This document shows, piece after piece, positions 24,458 through 35,170 of a DNA stretch of 64,000 bases. Within the stretch, counting starts at the first letter, position 1, and the number at the start of each line of letters is the position of its first letter. The stretch comes from Terracoccus sp. 273MFTsu3.1. Lineage in GTDB: Bacteria; Actinomycetota; Actinomycetes; Actinomycetales; Dermatophilaceae. The stretch lies in assembly GCF_000383675.1 (NCBI RefSeq), contig NZ_KB911821.1, positions 310,001 through 374,000 on the forward strand. The letters run 5' to 3'. Both the position numbers and the translations under genes were made by a program. The notes under the pieces were generated by a model, which was not told the DNA's origin, did not search any database, and worked only from the letters and a program-made list of their open reading frames with translations.

Positions 24458-25555
24458 TCAGACGAGCCGGGTCAGCCAGCCGTGCGAGTCCTCGGCGCGG
24501 CCGTACTGGATGTCGAGGAGCTTGGCGCGGATGGCCTCGGCGTAGCGGTCCTCGTGGCCCTCACGACGGTGGTCGACGGAGCCGCCGGCCCAACGCAGCT
24601 CGCCGACGGGGGTGACGACGGCGGCGGTGCCGCACGCGAAGATCTCGACGATGTCGCCGCTGGCCGCGCCCTCCTTCCACTCCTCGATCGGGATGCGCCG
24701 CTCCTCGGGCTCGAGGTCGAGCTCCTTGGCGATCTCGAGGATCGAGCTCCGAGTCACGCCCTCGAGGATCGAGCCGGTCAGCTCCGGGGTGACGATGCGG
24801 CCGTCCTTGGTCACGAGGAAGAGGTTCATGCCCCCCAGCTCCTCGATGTACGTGTGCGTCGAGGAGTCGAGGAAGACGGCCTGGTCACAGCCGTGCTCGA
24901 TGCCCTCGAGCTGTCCGGCGAGCGAGCTGGCGTAGTTGCCGCCGCACTTGGCCGCGCCGGTGCCGCCCTCGCCCGCGCGGGCGTAGTCGGTGGAGATCCA
25001 CAGCGTGACGGGCTTGAGGCCGCCGGAGAAGTAGGCGCCGGCCGGGGAGGCGATGACGGAGTAGGTGACCTGCTGGGCCGGCCGCACGCCGAGGAAGGCC
25101 TCGGAGGCGAACATGAAGGGCCGCAGGTAGAGGCTCTTCTCGCCGGCGTCCCCGGCGGGGACCCACGCCTGGTCCACGCCGACGAGCTGGCGCAGCGACT
25201 CGATGAAGTCGGCCTCGGGCAGCTCCGGCAGCGCGAGGCGGCGGGCCGAGCGGGCGAAGCGGGCGGCGTTGGCCTCGGGGCGGAACGTCCAGATCGACCC
25301 GTCGGCGTGACGGTAGGCCTTCATGCCCTCGAAGATCTCCTGGGCGTAGTGCAGCACCGCCGCCGCCGGGTCGAGCTGGAAGGGCCCGTAGGGCTTGACC
25401 TGGGCGTCGCCCCAGCCACCGTCGGCGGTCCACGTCGCGACGACCATGTGGTCGGTGAAGGTCTTGCCGAAGCCGGGGTTCTCGAGGACCTCGGCGATGC
25501 GCTCGGGCGACGTGACGTCGTCGCGGCGTGTGACCGCGAAGGACAGCTGGGACAT
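24458..25555 (-). CDS. ilvE: Branched-chain amino acid aminotransferase
   Basis: Fold-type IV PLP transaminase, 365 residues, that interconverts the branched-chain keto acids with valine, leucine and isoleucine using glutamate. FGKTFTDHMV near residue 30, EIFEGMKAYRH near 92, the PLP lysine in AAKCGGNYASSLAGQ near 200 and EELGGMNLFLV near 240 are diagnostic of the BCAT-II group found in actinobacteria. GGAGG stands six bases before the ATG. It follows leuB on the same strand with a 176-base gap, and is followed by the HAD gene. It works with IlvB/N, IlvC, IlvD and LeuB encoded nearby. Confidence 0.97.
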   Translation of the reverse strand: MSQLSFAVTRRDDVTSPERIAEVLENPGFGKTFTDHMVVATWTADGGWGDAQVKPYGPFQLDPAAAVLHYAQEIFEGMKAYRHADGSIWTFRPEANAARFARSARRLALPELPEADFIESLRQLVGVDQAWVPAGDAGEKSLYLRPFMFASEAFLGVRPAQQVTYSVIASPAGAYFSGGLKPVTLWISTDYARAGEGGTGAAKCGGNYASSLAGQLEGIEHGCDQAVFLDSSTHTYIEELGGMNLFLVTKDGRIVTPELTGSILEGVTRSSILEIAKELDLEPEERRIPIEEWKEGAASGDIVEIFACGTAAVVTPVGELRWAGGSVDHRREGHEDRYAEAIRAKLLDIQYGRAEDSHGWLTRLV

Positions 25556-25731
25556 GACAAACCTCCAGGAGCAAAATCAACGGTGATCCGGTTGTCAGGC
25601 TATCGCCCACATCGTGAGACGACGACGTCGGGCACCGCCCGCGGGCCCGGTCCGGACCCCGCGGCGCACCACGCGTACGGCTCCGTCCCCCCGCGAGACG
25701 CCCGTCGGGCGTATGCCGTGTGGCGTCGCTG

Positions 25732-26796
25732 TCAGAGGCGCGCGACGACGGCGTCGCCGACGGCCGTCGTGCTGCGTACGGCGTCGCCACGCTCAGCCAG
25801 GTCGGCGGCGACGGCCGCGTCCACCCGACCCGCCTCGGCGTCGAGGCCGAGGTGCGCGAGGAGCATGCCGACCGAGAGGATGGCGGCGGTCGGGTCGGCC
25901 TTGGACTGACCGGCGATGTCGGGGGCCGAGCCGTGGACGGGCTCGAACATGCTCGGGGTCGTGCGCGCCGGGTTGATGTTGCCCGACGCGGCGAGCCCGA
26001 TGCCGCCGGCGATCGCCGCGGCGATGTCGGTGAGGATGTCGCCGAAGAGGTTGTCGGTGACGATGACGTCGAAGCGACCGGGGTCGGTCGCCATGAAGAT
26101 CGTCGCGGCGTCGACGTGCTGGTAGGCGGTCTCGACGTCGAGGAACTCGGCTCCGACCTCCTCGACGGTGCGGCGCCAGAGGTGGCCGGCATACGTGAGG
26201 ACGTTGTGCTTGTGCACGAGGGTGAGGTGGCGACGCGGGCGCGCCTGGGCGCGTGAGAAGGCGTCGCGGACGACGCGCTCGACCCCGAAACGGGTGTTGA
26301 CGCTGACCTCGGTCGCGATCTCGGCCGGGGTCCCGACGCGCAGGGCGCCGCCGTTGCCGGTGTAGGGACCCTCCGTGCCCTCGCGGACGACGACGAAGTC
26401 GATGCCGTCGGGGGCGACGCGCGCGACGTCGAGCGGGCTCGCGACCCCGGGAAAGAGCTTGGCGGGGCGCAGGTTGACGTAGTGGTCGAGGGCGAAGCGC
26501 AGCGGCAGCAGCACGCCCCGCTCCAGGAAGCCGCTCGGGACGCTCGGGTCACCGATGGCGCCGAGGAGGATCGCGTCGTGCCCGCGCAGCTCCTCGAGGA
26601 CGGAGTCGGGCAGCGTCTCGCCGGTGGCGTGCCAGCGACGGGCGCCGAGGTCGTACTCGGTCGTCGCGAACTTCGGACCGCTCTCGCCGGTGACCGCGTC
26701 GAGGACCTTGAGGCCCTCCGCGACCACCTCGGGACCGATGCCGTCACCGCCGATCACGGCGATGGAGTAGGCGTCCTTGACCTGCGTCTGTGCCAT
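25732..26796 (-). CDS. leuB: 3-isopropylmalate dehydrogenase
   Basis: NAD-dependent beta-decarboxylating dehydrogenase, 354 residues, third step of leucine synthesis. [17 protein letters not shown] at the N terminus, the substrate loop [19 protein letters not shown] near 92 (core [10 protein letters not shown]), [15 protein letters not shown] near 235 and [12 protein letters not shown] near 290 are typical. The ATG follows TAGGCT by six bases with TTCCAC 16 bases further up, so the message is likely leaderless. Stands alone rather than with leuCD. The upstream terminator at 26853-26890 separates it from the small reading frame. Confidence 0.96.
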   Translation of the reverse strand: MAQTQVKDAYSIAVIGGDGIGPEVVAEGLKVLDAVTGESGPKFATTEYDLGARRWHATGETLPDSVLEELRGHDAILLGAIGDPSVPSGFLERGVLLPLRFALDHYVNLRPAKLFPGVASPLDVARVAPDGIDFVVVREGTEGPYTGNGGALRVGTPAEIATEVSVNTRFGVERVVRDAFSRAQARPRRHLTLVHKHNVLTYAGHLWRRTVEEVGAEFLDVETAYQHVDAATIFMATDPGRFDVIVTDNLFGDILTDIAAAIAGGIGLAASGNINPARTTPSMFEPVHGSAPDIAGQSKADPTAAILSVGMLLAHLGLDAEAGRVDAAVAADLAERGDAVRSTTAVGDAVVARL

Positions 26797-26802
26797 GTCG
26801 TC

Positions 26803-26830
26803 AGCCTAGAACCCGTCTTGTGATGTGGAA
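26803..26830 (-). promoter_or_regulatory. leuB promoter (leaderless type)
   Basis: TTCCAC (26830-26825), a 16-base spacer and TAGGCT (26808-26803) end six bases before the leuB ATG. Transcription would start at or next to the A of the start codon. Confidence 0.7.
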
Positions 26831-26852
26831 TCTGCGTCTCAATTATTGAACC

Positions 26853-26890
26853 GACGACGGCCCCCGCCCGTGAGGGCAGGGGCCGTCGTC
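26853..26890 (-). terminator. Strong hairpin terminator upstream of leuB
   Basis: GACGACGGCCCC (26853-26864) and GGGGCCGTCGTC (26879-26890) form a perfect 12-bp stem extended by four more inner pairs. On the minus strand it is followed by GGTTCAATAATTG, modestly T-rich. It would end the transcript of the 26-residue frame before leuB. Confidence 0.75.
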
Positions 26891-26930
26891 ACGATGTCGC
26901 GGCTCGACCGCGGACGTCGTCGGGTCCGGC

Positions 26931-27011
26931 TCAGTCTTCGGTGTGACCCTGGTCGCGCAGGTCCATCGACTCCTGCAGGGCCTGACGGGCAGCCTTGGCG
27001 TCTTCGCTCAT
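26931..27011 (-). CDS. Small acidic protein, 26 residues
   Basis: An ATG-started frame of 26 codons encoding MSEDAKAARQALQESMDLRDQ plus five more residues. The composition (Ala, Glu, Asp, Gln, Lys) fits a single amphipathic helix, and third positions are mostly G or C like real genes here. It is followed 40 bases later by a strong terminator and sits in a 519-base region with no longer gene, which favours a real small gene. The ribosome site is weak (AAAGACG). No function is known to me. Too short for routine gene callers. Confidence 0.5.
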   Translation of the reverse strand: MSEDAKAARQALQESMDLRDQGHTED

Positions 27012-27303
27012 GGTGATCACGTCTTTCGAGTTGCGTGCGGTGTGGTGGTCTCAGGTGGCTCCAGCCCGGGTGGGCGAACCGGTCAGCAGAGGGGTGCGCG
27101 GGATCTCCGCGGCGAGGTGCTGACTACCTGGACTCGCCGCGGCTGGGAATAAGTACGACCTGCCGCGTCATGCGTTTCACGGTACGCCCGGCTACCCACG
27201 GGTAAAGGGGGTTTCCACTGGATGAGACGCGGTGTCCGCCATTCGTCCGGGGGCGGGGCCGCGGCACGGGCCGCGCATCCCCCGCTCCCCCCGCTCGGAG
27301 TCG
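27012..27303. other. Intergenic stretch without a recognised gene
   Basis: About 290 bases between the small minus-strand frame and the plus-strand AI-2E-type gene. It must hold the promoter of the small frame reading left. I found no open frame with coding character, tRNA or known riboswitch. Confidence 0.6.
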
Positions 27304-28641
27304 TAGGCTCGCCGCGTGAGCGCCGACCACCCCGACGCGCCTGCCGACCCCTCCACCGGCACCGCTCGCCACCACGCCGACCACCCGGACCACCGGGCCA
27401 CTGCTCCTCGCGTCCGGCACACCAGCCACGCGGTCCCGGGGGTGCCGTTCGACGACGAGGCGCGGTGGATCGCCATCACGCCCGGCAACGCCCGGCGCAT
27501 CATCGTCACGGTGTTCGTCGCCGTCGTCCTGCTCTCCGTGGCGACCTGGGCCTTCCACGCCATGGGCAGCTTCCTCTTCCTGCTGCTGCTCGCCTGGCTG
27601 CTGTCGATCGCCATGGAACCGGTCGTGCTGTGGCTGAGCCAGCGCGGCATGAAGCGGGGCCTCGCCACGGGGATGACGATGCTCGGGATGCTCCTGCTCT
27701 TCGCCGGGCTCGCCGAGCTCTTCGGACAGGTCTTCGTGTCGCAGCTCTCGCAGCTCGGGTCGCAGCTTCCCGGCGCGATCACGTCGGCGATCGACTGGGT
27801 CAACTCCACGTTCGGCACCCAGTTCGACATCGAGCAGATCCAGACCGCCCTGAGCCTGACGCCCGACAAGCTCGGTGAGCTCGCGGGCAAGTACGGCGGC
27901 GGGATCATCGGGGTCTTCGGCTCCGTCGTCACCTTTCTCTTCGACGCCCTGACGATCCTCGTCTTCGCCTACTACTTCTCGGCCGACAGTCCGCGGCTGC
28001 GCCAGACGATCGGCTCGTGGCTCCCCCAGCGCTACCAGCGCGTCTTCATCACGGTGTGGACGATCTCGGTCGAGAAGACCGGCGGCTACGTCGTGTCCAA
28101 GCTCGTCCTGGCCTCGCTCTCGGCCGTCTTCCACGTCGCCTTCTTCTGGTTCATCGACGTGCCGTTCTGGCTGCCCCTCGGCATCTTCGCCGGCATCGTC
28201 GGCCAGTTCATCCCGACGATCGGCACGTACATCGGCGTCGCCCTGCCGGCCCTCTTCGCCCTCCTCGACAAGCCGATCAACGCCCTGTGGATCGCGGTGT
28301 TCGCGACCGTGTACCAGCAGCTCGAGAACTACGTCTTCACGCCGCGGATCAGCCGCCGCACCATGGACGTGCACCCGGCCGTCGCCCTGGGGTCGGTCAT
28401 CGCCGGCGCCGCGCTCTTCGGCCCGATCGGTGCCCTCATCGGGATCCCCATCGCGGCGGTCGCCCTCGCCATCGTCGACACGTTCAGCAAGCGGCACGAG
28501 CTCGTCCCCGAGCTCGCCGACCTCGAGCCGGCCGACGAGAAGGACGACGAGGACGAGGCCGGCGAGCACGAGGCCGGCGAGGACGGGCGCGACGGCGAGA
28601 GGCCGCACCGCGTCGAGACGGACGCCGGCCGACGGAGCTGA
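27304..28641 (+). CDS. AI-2E family transporter (coding region 27316-28641)
   Basis: A 441-residue membrane protein of the AI-2E/UPF0118 exporter family, coding from GTG 27316; the span shown includes its -10 TAGGCT (27304-27309), six bases before the GTG. About eight hydrophobic segments follow a polar His/Asp-rich N terminus of 60 residues. The region around residues 280-350 with PFWLPLGIFAGIVGQFIPTIG (core GIFAGIVGQFIPTIGTYIG) and the ENYVFTPRISRRTMDVHPA segment near 340 are family signatures. A strongly acidic tail of 45 residues rich in Glu/Asp closes the protein. Members export quorum signals or small solutes or exchange sodium and protons; the role here is open. Convergent with serA, 24 bases apart. 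Confidence 0.88.
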
Positions 28642-28665
28642 CCGGCGGACGTGGCCCGCGTCGAC

Positions 28666-30249
28666 TCAGTCCTGCAGGCCGATGACCGAGAAGGTCTTGG
28701 CCTCGATGACCTCGGACAGCTCGGCGGCCATGGCAGCGGGCACGGCGCTGTCGACGTTGAGCACGCCGATGGCCCGGTCGTCCTGGCGTGAGACCTGCAT
28801 GCCGCCGATGTTGATGCCTGCGTCACCGAGGATCCGGCCGACCGCGCCGATGACGCCCGGACGGTCGGAGTACTCGAAGACGAGCATGTGGTCCGAGAGC
28901 GGGACCTCGAGGTCGTAGCCGTTGACACCGACGAGCTTCTCGACCATCTTCGGGCCGGTCAGCGTGCCCGAGACGGAGACGACCGACCCGTCGGCGAGGG
29001 TGCCGCGCAGGGTCGTGACGTTGCGGAAGTCACCGGAGTCGGGATCGGTGACGAGCCGCACGACGCAGCCACGTTGCTCGGCGAGGACGGGGGCGTTGAC
29101 GTAGGTGACGGCGTCCTCCACGACGTCGGTGAACAGTCCCTTGAGCGCGACGAGCTTCCACACGCTGACGTCGTGGGCGGTGATCTCGCCGCGGACGTCC
29201 ACGTCGAGCTGGGCCGGCACGCTGCCGGACACCGCGGTGAAGATGCGACCGAGCTTCTCGACGAGCGGGATGCCCGGGCGGACCTCCTCGGCGATGAAGC
29301 CACTGCTGACGTTGACGGCGTCCGGGACGAGCTCTCCACCGAGCGCGAGACGCACCGACCGGGCGACGGCGATGCCGGCCTTCTCCTGAGCCTCCTCGGT
29401 CGAGGCACCGAGGTGTGGTGTCACGACGACGGAGTCGTGCTCGAAGAGCGGTGACTCGGTGGTCGGCTCGGTGGCGAACACGTCGATGCCGGCGCCGGCG
29501 ACCCGGCCCTCGGCGATGGCGCGCGCCAGGGCGGCCTCGTCGACGATGCCGCCACGGGCGGCGTTGACGATGCGGACCGAGGGCTTGACCTTGGCCAGGG
29601 CCTCCTCCCCGATGAGGCCGAGCGTCTCGGGTGTCTTGGGCAGGTGGATGGTGATGAAGTCGGACTGGGCGAGCAGCTCGTCGAGGCCCACGAGCTGGGC
29701 CCCGAGCTGTCCGGCCTTGGCCGGCGACGCGTAGGGGTCGTAGGCGAGGATCTTCATGCCGAAGCCCTTGAGGCGCTCGGCGACGAGGGCGCCGATGCGG
29801 CCGAGGCCGACGACCCCGACGGTCTTGTCGAGCAGCTCCACGCCGGAGAACTGGCTGCGCTTCCACGCCCCGGCCTTGAGGGCCTGGTTGGCCGGCGCGA
29901 TGTTGCGGGCCGTCGCCAGCAGCAGGGCCACGGCGAGCTCGGCGGCGGAGGTGATGTTGGACGTCGGCGCGTTGACGACCATGACCCCGGCCTGCGTCGC
30001 CGACTGGACGTCGACGTTGTCGAGGCCGACACCGGCGCGGGCGATGACCTTGAGCCGCTTGGCGGCAGCGATGGCCTCGGCGTCCATCCTCGTGGCCGAG
30101 CGGATGAGGATCGCCTCGACGTCGGCGAGCGCCGGCAGGAGCGCCTCACGGTCGGCCCCGTCGACCGAGCGCACCTCGAAGTCCGGTCCCAGTGCCTCGA
30201 TCGTGGCGGGTGACAGCTCTTCGGCGATGAGGACAACGGGCTTGGTCAC
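28666..30249 (-). CDS. serA: D-3-phosphoglycerate dehydrogenase
   Basis: First enzyme of serine synthesis, 527 residues, the long actinobacterial form. The substrate domain holds ARAGVGLDNVD near 72, the NAD motif is VGLGRIGALVAERL near 148, and the catalytic Arg, Glu and His are in NAARGGIVDE near 232 and VTPHLGAST near 280. An intervening domain (about 315-450) and a C-terminal ACT domain (from 455, HMLVFEYSDRPGVIGAVG region, core DRPGVIGAVGRIL) allow serine feedback. GTG start with GGAAGGG eight bases upstream. A -10-like TAGACT (30339-30334) lies about 85 bases upstream. Confidence 0.96.
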   Translation of the reverse strand: MTKPVVLIAEELSPATIEALGPDFEVRSVDGADREALLPALADVEAILIRSATRMDAEAIAAAKRLKVIARAGVGLDNVDVQSATQAGVMVVNAPTSNITSAAELAVALLLATARNIAPANQALKAGAWKRSQFSGVELLDKTVGVVGLGRIGALVAERLKGFGMKILAYDPYASPAKAGQLGAQLVGLDELLAQSDFITIHLPKTPETLGLIGEEALAKVKPSVRIVNAARGGIVDEAALARAIAEGRVAGAGIDVFATEPTTESPLFEHDSVVVTPHLGASTEEAQEKAGIAVARSVRLALGGELVPDAVNVSSGFIAEEVRPGIPLVEKLGRIFTAVSGSVPAQLDVDVRGEITAHDVSVWKLVALKGLFTDVVEDAVTYVNAPVLAEQRGCVVRLVTDPDSGDFRNVTTLRGTLADGSVVSVSGTLTGPKMVEKLVGVNGYDLEVPLSDHMLVFEYSDRPGVIGAVGRILGDAGINIGGMQVSRQDDRAIGVLNVDSAVPAAMAAELSEVIEAKTFSVIGLQD

Positions 30250-30509
30250 AGAGGAACCCTTCCGGACGGGCGGGGCCCTGACGCACGACAGGGGGCGCGG
30301 GCCGTCGGCGGCACCGCGGTGTGCCGTCGGCGAGTCTAGGCCGTCGTCCGCGCAGAATCACGGGCCGTAACCAAGATGTGAACACGGGTCCGAGGGGTGC
30401 CCCGGGGGTTCAGTTGCTGGAACACCGATTCCGTATGCCGGACGCGTCGACGCCGTGGACCACATGCGAGGCATTGCGCCGGCAGGTGCGGGCACGTCAG
30501 GGTGGGGTC

Positions 30510-31274
30510 ATGCGCATCGTCGTGACAGGTGGCGCCGGGGACCTCGGGTCGCGGGTCGTCCGCGAGGTCGTGTCCCGCGGACACCAGGCCGTCCCGGCCA
30601 GCCGGAGGACCGGCGTGGACCTGGCGACCGGCGAGGGTCTCGAGGCCGTCCTGGCGGGCGCCGACGCCGTCGTCCACTGCGCCGACGACACATCTCTGGG
30701 CGACACCGTCACGGTCTACGGGACGCGCCGGCTGGCCGATGCGGCAGCCGCGCACGACGTGCACCTCGTGCACATCTCGATCGTCGGCATCGACGAGCAC
30801 CCCCTGGCCTACTACCGCCGCAAGCTGCGCGCCGAGCAGGGCATCGAGGCTGCAGGCGGGCCGGCCTCGGTGATGCGCGCCACCCAGTTCCATTCCCTCG
30901 CAGCGTTCTTCGCCCGGAAGCTGAGCATCGGCCCGATCACCGTGACCATCGGCGACATGGCCTTCCAACCCGTCGACACCGACTTCGTCGCCGGGCGCCT
31001 GGCCGACCTCGCGCTGGGAGAGCGCCCCACGGCATACGCGAGGGCGACGGACGTCGCGGGTCCCGACGTGCTGACGGTCGGCGAGCTCGCCGGCCTGCTG
31101 CGCGCGCACCGAGGCGGGCGGGCCCCGAAGGTCGTGCGCCTGCCGGCCGTCGGCGGGGTCCTCAAGGCCTTCGCCGAGCGACGCAACGTCCCCTTCCCCG
31201 GTGACGCGCAGACCGGCGGCCACACGTTCGCCGACTGGCTCGCGCCCCAGCCGCAGCGACTCAGCGGTCGGTGA
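30510..31274 (+). CDS. NAD(P)-binding NmrA/SDR-like oxidoreductase
   Basis: A 254-residue atypical SDR with the N-terminal dinucleotide motif MRIVVTGGAGDLGSRVV and a later HISIVGIDEHPLAYYRRK segment near 90 where Tyr and Lys could serve catalysis. The PASVMRATQFHSL block near 118 and the NmrA-like C-terminal half place it among the flavin- or quinone-reductase-like and redox-sensing NmrA group. The ATG was chosen from an open frame that reaches back to 30321 because it starts exactly at the Rossmann strand. Transcribed alone, divergent from serA and convergent with ilvC. Substrate unknown. Confidence 0.85.
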   Translation: MRIVVTGGAGDLGSRVVREVVSRGHQAVPASRRTGVDLATGEGLEAVLAGADAVVHCADDTSLGDTVTVYGTRRLADAAAAHDVHLVHISIVGIDEHPLAYYRRKLRAEQGIEAAGGPASVMRATQFHSLAAFFARKLSIGPITVTIGDMAFQPVDTDFVAGRLADLALGERPTAYARATDVAGPDVLTVGELAGLLRAHRGGRAPKVVRLPAVGGVLKAFAERRNVPFPGDAQTGGHTFADWLAPQPQRLSGR

Positions 31275-31293
31275 CACGTCGCGGTACGCGAAC

Positions 31294-31324
31294 GGCCGGC
31301 GTCCCCACGAACGGGACGCCGGCC
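31294..31324. terminator. Bidirectional terminator hairpin
   Basis: GGCCGGCGTCCC (31294-31305) and GGGACGCCGGCC (31313-31324) form a perfect 12-bp stem with a 7-base loop, between the convergent NmrA-like gene and ilvC. No T tract on either side, as is common in high-GC actinobacteria. Confidence 0.75.
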
Positions 31325-31343
31325 GCCGAGCGGTGCAGGTGCG

Positions 31344-32985
<1,642 letters not shown>

Positions 32986-32987
32986 GC

Positions 32988-34847
32988 TCAGTCCTCCCGC
33001 TCCCAGACCGGCGCCTCGTGGCGCGCCGCCTGGATCATGTCGTTGCTGACACCGGCCGGCACCATCGGCCACACCATGGCGTCCCGGTGCACGATGAAGT
33101 CGATGACGACCGGGCGGTCGTTGGTCTCGAGCGCCTGCTTGATGACGGCGTCGACCTCCTCGGGCGTCTCGGCCCGCAGGCCGAGGCAGCCGTACGCGTC
33201 GGCGAGCTTGACGAAGTCGGGCACGCGCTGGCTCATCGGCTGCAGGTCGGTGTTGGAGTAGCGCTCGTTGTAGAAGAGGGTCTGCCACTGCCGGACCATG
33301 CCGAGCGAGCTGTTGTTGATGATCGCGACCTTGATCGGGATGTTGTTGATGACGCAGGTGGCGAGCTCCTGGTTCGTCATCTGGAAGCAGCCGTCGCCGT
33401 CGATGGCCCAGACCGTGCGCTCGGGCTCGGCGACCTTGGCGCCCATGGCCGCCGGGACCGAGAAGCCCATCGTGCCGAGGCCACCGGAGTTGATCCACGC
33501 GTTCGGGCGTTCGTACTTGACAAACTGCGCGGCCCACATCTGGTGCTGGCCGACACCTGCCACGTAGGTCGCCTCCGGTCCGGTGAGTGCACCGATCCGC
33601 TCGATGACGTACTGCGGCGAGAGCGTGCCGTCCTCACTGTCGGTCCAGCCGAGCGGGAACGTCCGCTTCCAGTCGGCGACCCGATCGCGCCAGTCGGCGT
33701 AGTCCCAGGCATCGGTGTCGTCGTCCGCCGTCGCTCGGTCGAGCGTGATCTGCTCGATGAGGTCCTTGATGACCTCGCCCACGTCCCCGACGATCGGCAC
33801 GTCGGCGATGCGGTTCTTGGAGATCTCGGCGGGGTCGATGTCGGCGTGGATCACCTTGGCGTGCGGGGCGAACGTCGAGAGCTGGCCGGTGACGCGGTCG
33901 TCGAAACGGGCACCGAGCGCGATGAGCAGGTCGGACTTCTGCAGGCCCGTCACCGCGGCGACCGTGCCGTGCATGCCGGGCATGCCGAGGTTGAGCGGCT
34001 CGCTGTCGGGCACCGTGCCACGCGCCATGAGGGTCGTCACGACGGGGATGCCGGTCAGCTCGACGAGCCGGCGCAAGGCGTCGCTGGCGCGGGCGCGCAC
34101 GACGCCGCCGCCGACGTAGAGGACGGGCCGCTTGGCCGCCGCCATGAGGCGCGACGCCTCACGGATCTGCTTGCCGTGCGGACGGAGCACGGGACGGTAG
34201 CCGGGCAGGTCGATCTGCGGCGGCCAGCTGAAGGTCGTCGTCGCCTGGAGCGCGTCCTTGCTGATGTCGACGAGGACCGGGCCGGGGCGGCCCGTGCTCG
34301 CGACGTGGAACGCCTCGGCGATCGCCTGCGGGATCTTCGCCGGGTCGGTCACGAGGTAGTTGTGCTTCGTGATCGGCATCGTGATGCCGCGGATGTCGGC
34401 CTCCTGGAAGGCGTCCGTGCCGATGGCGCCGCTCGCGACCTGACCGGTGATGGCGACGACGGGCACGGAGTCCATGTGCGCGTCGGCGAGCGGCGTCACG
34501 AGGTTCGTCGCGCCGGGCCCCGAGGTCGCCATGCAGACGCCGACCCTGCCGGTCGCCGACGCGTACCCCTCGGCCGCGTGGCCGGCACCCTGCTCGTGGC
34601 GCACGAGGATGTGACGGACCTTCTTGGAGTCGAGCATCGGGTCGTAGGCGGGCAGGATCGCGCCGCCGGGGATCCCGAAGACCGTGTCGCAGCCGATGGC
34701 CTCGAGGGAGAGTACGAGCGCCTGCGCCCCGGTGACCTCACGGGCCGGCGTGACGGGCCCGACGGGCTTGGCCTCCGCCGCGGGTCGGGGACGGGCCAGG
34801 GAGGCCACGTCGGCGGGCGAGGGCGCCTGCTTCGTCGTGTCGCTCAC
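32988..34847 (-). CDS. ilvB: Acetolactate synthase large (catalytic) subunit
   Basis: ThDP-dependent catalytic subunit of 619 residues that makes acetolactate or acetohydroxybutyrate. The Glu of the active site is in [12 protein letters not shown] near 60 and [13 protein letters not shown] near 87, the FAD-binding middle domain contains [11 protein letters not shown] near 310, and the ThDP/Mg motif is [15 protein letters not shown] with the NNSSLGM end near 500. GTG start with GGAAGAG upstream. A leader peptide and attenuator lie 60-190 bases before it. The N terminus has a Pro/Ala-rich extension of about 30 residues, as in other actinobacteria. Confidence 0.97.
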   Translation of the reverse strand: MSDTTKQAPSPADVASLARPRPAAEAKPVGPVTPAREVTGAQALVLSLEAIGCDTVFGIPGGAILPAYDPMLDSKKVRHILVRHEQGAGHAAEGYASATGRVGVCMATSGPGATNLVTPLADAHMDSVPVVAITGQVASGAIGTDAFQEADIRGITMPITKHNYLVTDPAKIPQAIAEAFHVASTGRPGPVLVDISKDALQATTTFSWPPQIDLPGYRPVLRPHGKQIREASRLMAAAKRPVLYVGGGVVRARASDALRRLVELTGIPVVTTLMARGTVPDSEPLNLGMPGMHGTVAAVTGLQKSDLLIALGARFDDRVTGQLSTFAPHAKVIHADIDPAEISKNRIADVPIVGDVGEVIKDLIEQITLDRATADDDTDAWDYADWRDRVADWKRTFPLGWTDSEDGTLSPQYVIERIGALTGPEATYVAGVGQHQMWAAQFVKYERPNAWINSGGLGTMGFSVPAAMGAKVAEPERTVWAIDGDGCFQMTNQELATCVINNIPIKVAIINNSSLGMVRQWQTLFYNERYSNTDLQPMSQRVPDFVKLADAYGCLGLRAETPEEVDAVIKQALETNDRPVVIDFIVHRDAMVWPMVPAGVSNDMIQAARHEAPVWERED

Positions 34848-34906
34848 GATCTCTTCCTTGTCTCGAGCACTGCATGGTGATGCCGGTTCGGGCTGACTCC
34901 AGCCAC

Positions 34907-34942
34907 AAAAAAACCCTCCGGTCCCGCGGTGGGACGGAAGGG
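34907..34942 (-). terminator. Attenuator terminator of the ilvBN leader
   Basis: CCTTCCGTCCC and GGGACCGGAGG pair (one mismatch, one G-T) around a small loop at 34914-34942, followed on the minus strand by seven T residues (34913-34907). It ends about 60 bases before the ilvB start, downstream of the leader peptide. Confidence 0.88.
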
Positions 34943-34973
34943 AGCGCGCTGACCGTTCGAGCTGGTCGGCGCG
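34943..34973 (-). promoter_or_regulatory. Pause or anti-terminator hairpin of the ilvBN leader
   Basis: Directly after the leader peptide stop, GCGCGC-C-GACC pairs with GGTC-A-GCGCGC around the AGCTCGAAC loop. It is the alternative partner expected between a leader peptide and an attenuator. Confidence 0.6.
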
Positions 34974-35000
34974 CTAGGGAAGTACGAGGAGTCGGGCCAC
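34974..35000 (-). CDS. ilvBN leader peptide
   Basis: Nine codons, GTG GCC CGA CTC CTC GTA CTT CCC TAG, encoding MARLLVLP. Four of eight residues are Leu or Val, as expected for attenuation by branched-chain aminoacyl-tRNA. GACGGT (35012-35007) is six bases upstream of the GTG and a perfect TTGACA 17 bases further, so the leader is itself translated from a leaderless message. An alternative ribosome site AGGAC also lies upstream. A hairpin and a T-tailed terminator follow. Comparable leaders are known before ilvB in Corynebacterium and Streptomyces. Confidence 0.8.
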   Translation of the reverse strand: MARLLVLP

Positions 35001-35006
35001 GTGACA

Positions 35007-35035
35007 ACCGTCCTACCAAGCCCCAGCGGTGTCAA
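35007..35035 (-). promoter_or_regulatory. ilvBN promoter
   Basis: TTGACA (35035-35030), a 17-base spacer and GACGGT (35012-35007), six bases before the leader-peptide GTG. The -35 is a perfect consensus, the -10 weak, consistent with a strong promoter controlled by attenuation. Confidence 0.75.
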
Positions 35036-35170
35036 TCGACCATCTCACGCGTCTCAACATGTGACCTCGTGATCTCACCCACTGTCACCACGAGGCCCGT
35101 GCCCCCAGCCGAGGGCCCGGGCGCGAAAGTCGGTTGTCGTCGGCGCGACCGGCTCGGGACACTGGCCGGC

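Noticed and set aside
27130-27200. SigH- or SigF-like promoter before the AI-2E gene (GGGAAT, GGGTAA words)
   Set aside because: The spacing to the matching second box is 21-22 bases instead of 15-18; the TAGGCT next to the GTG explains the start better.
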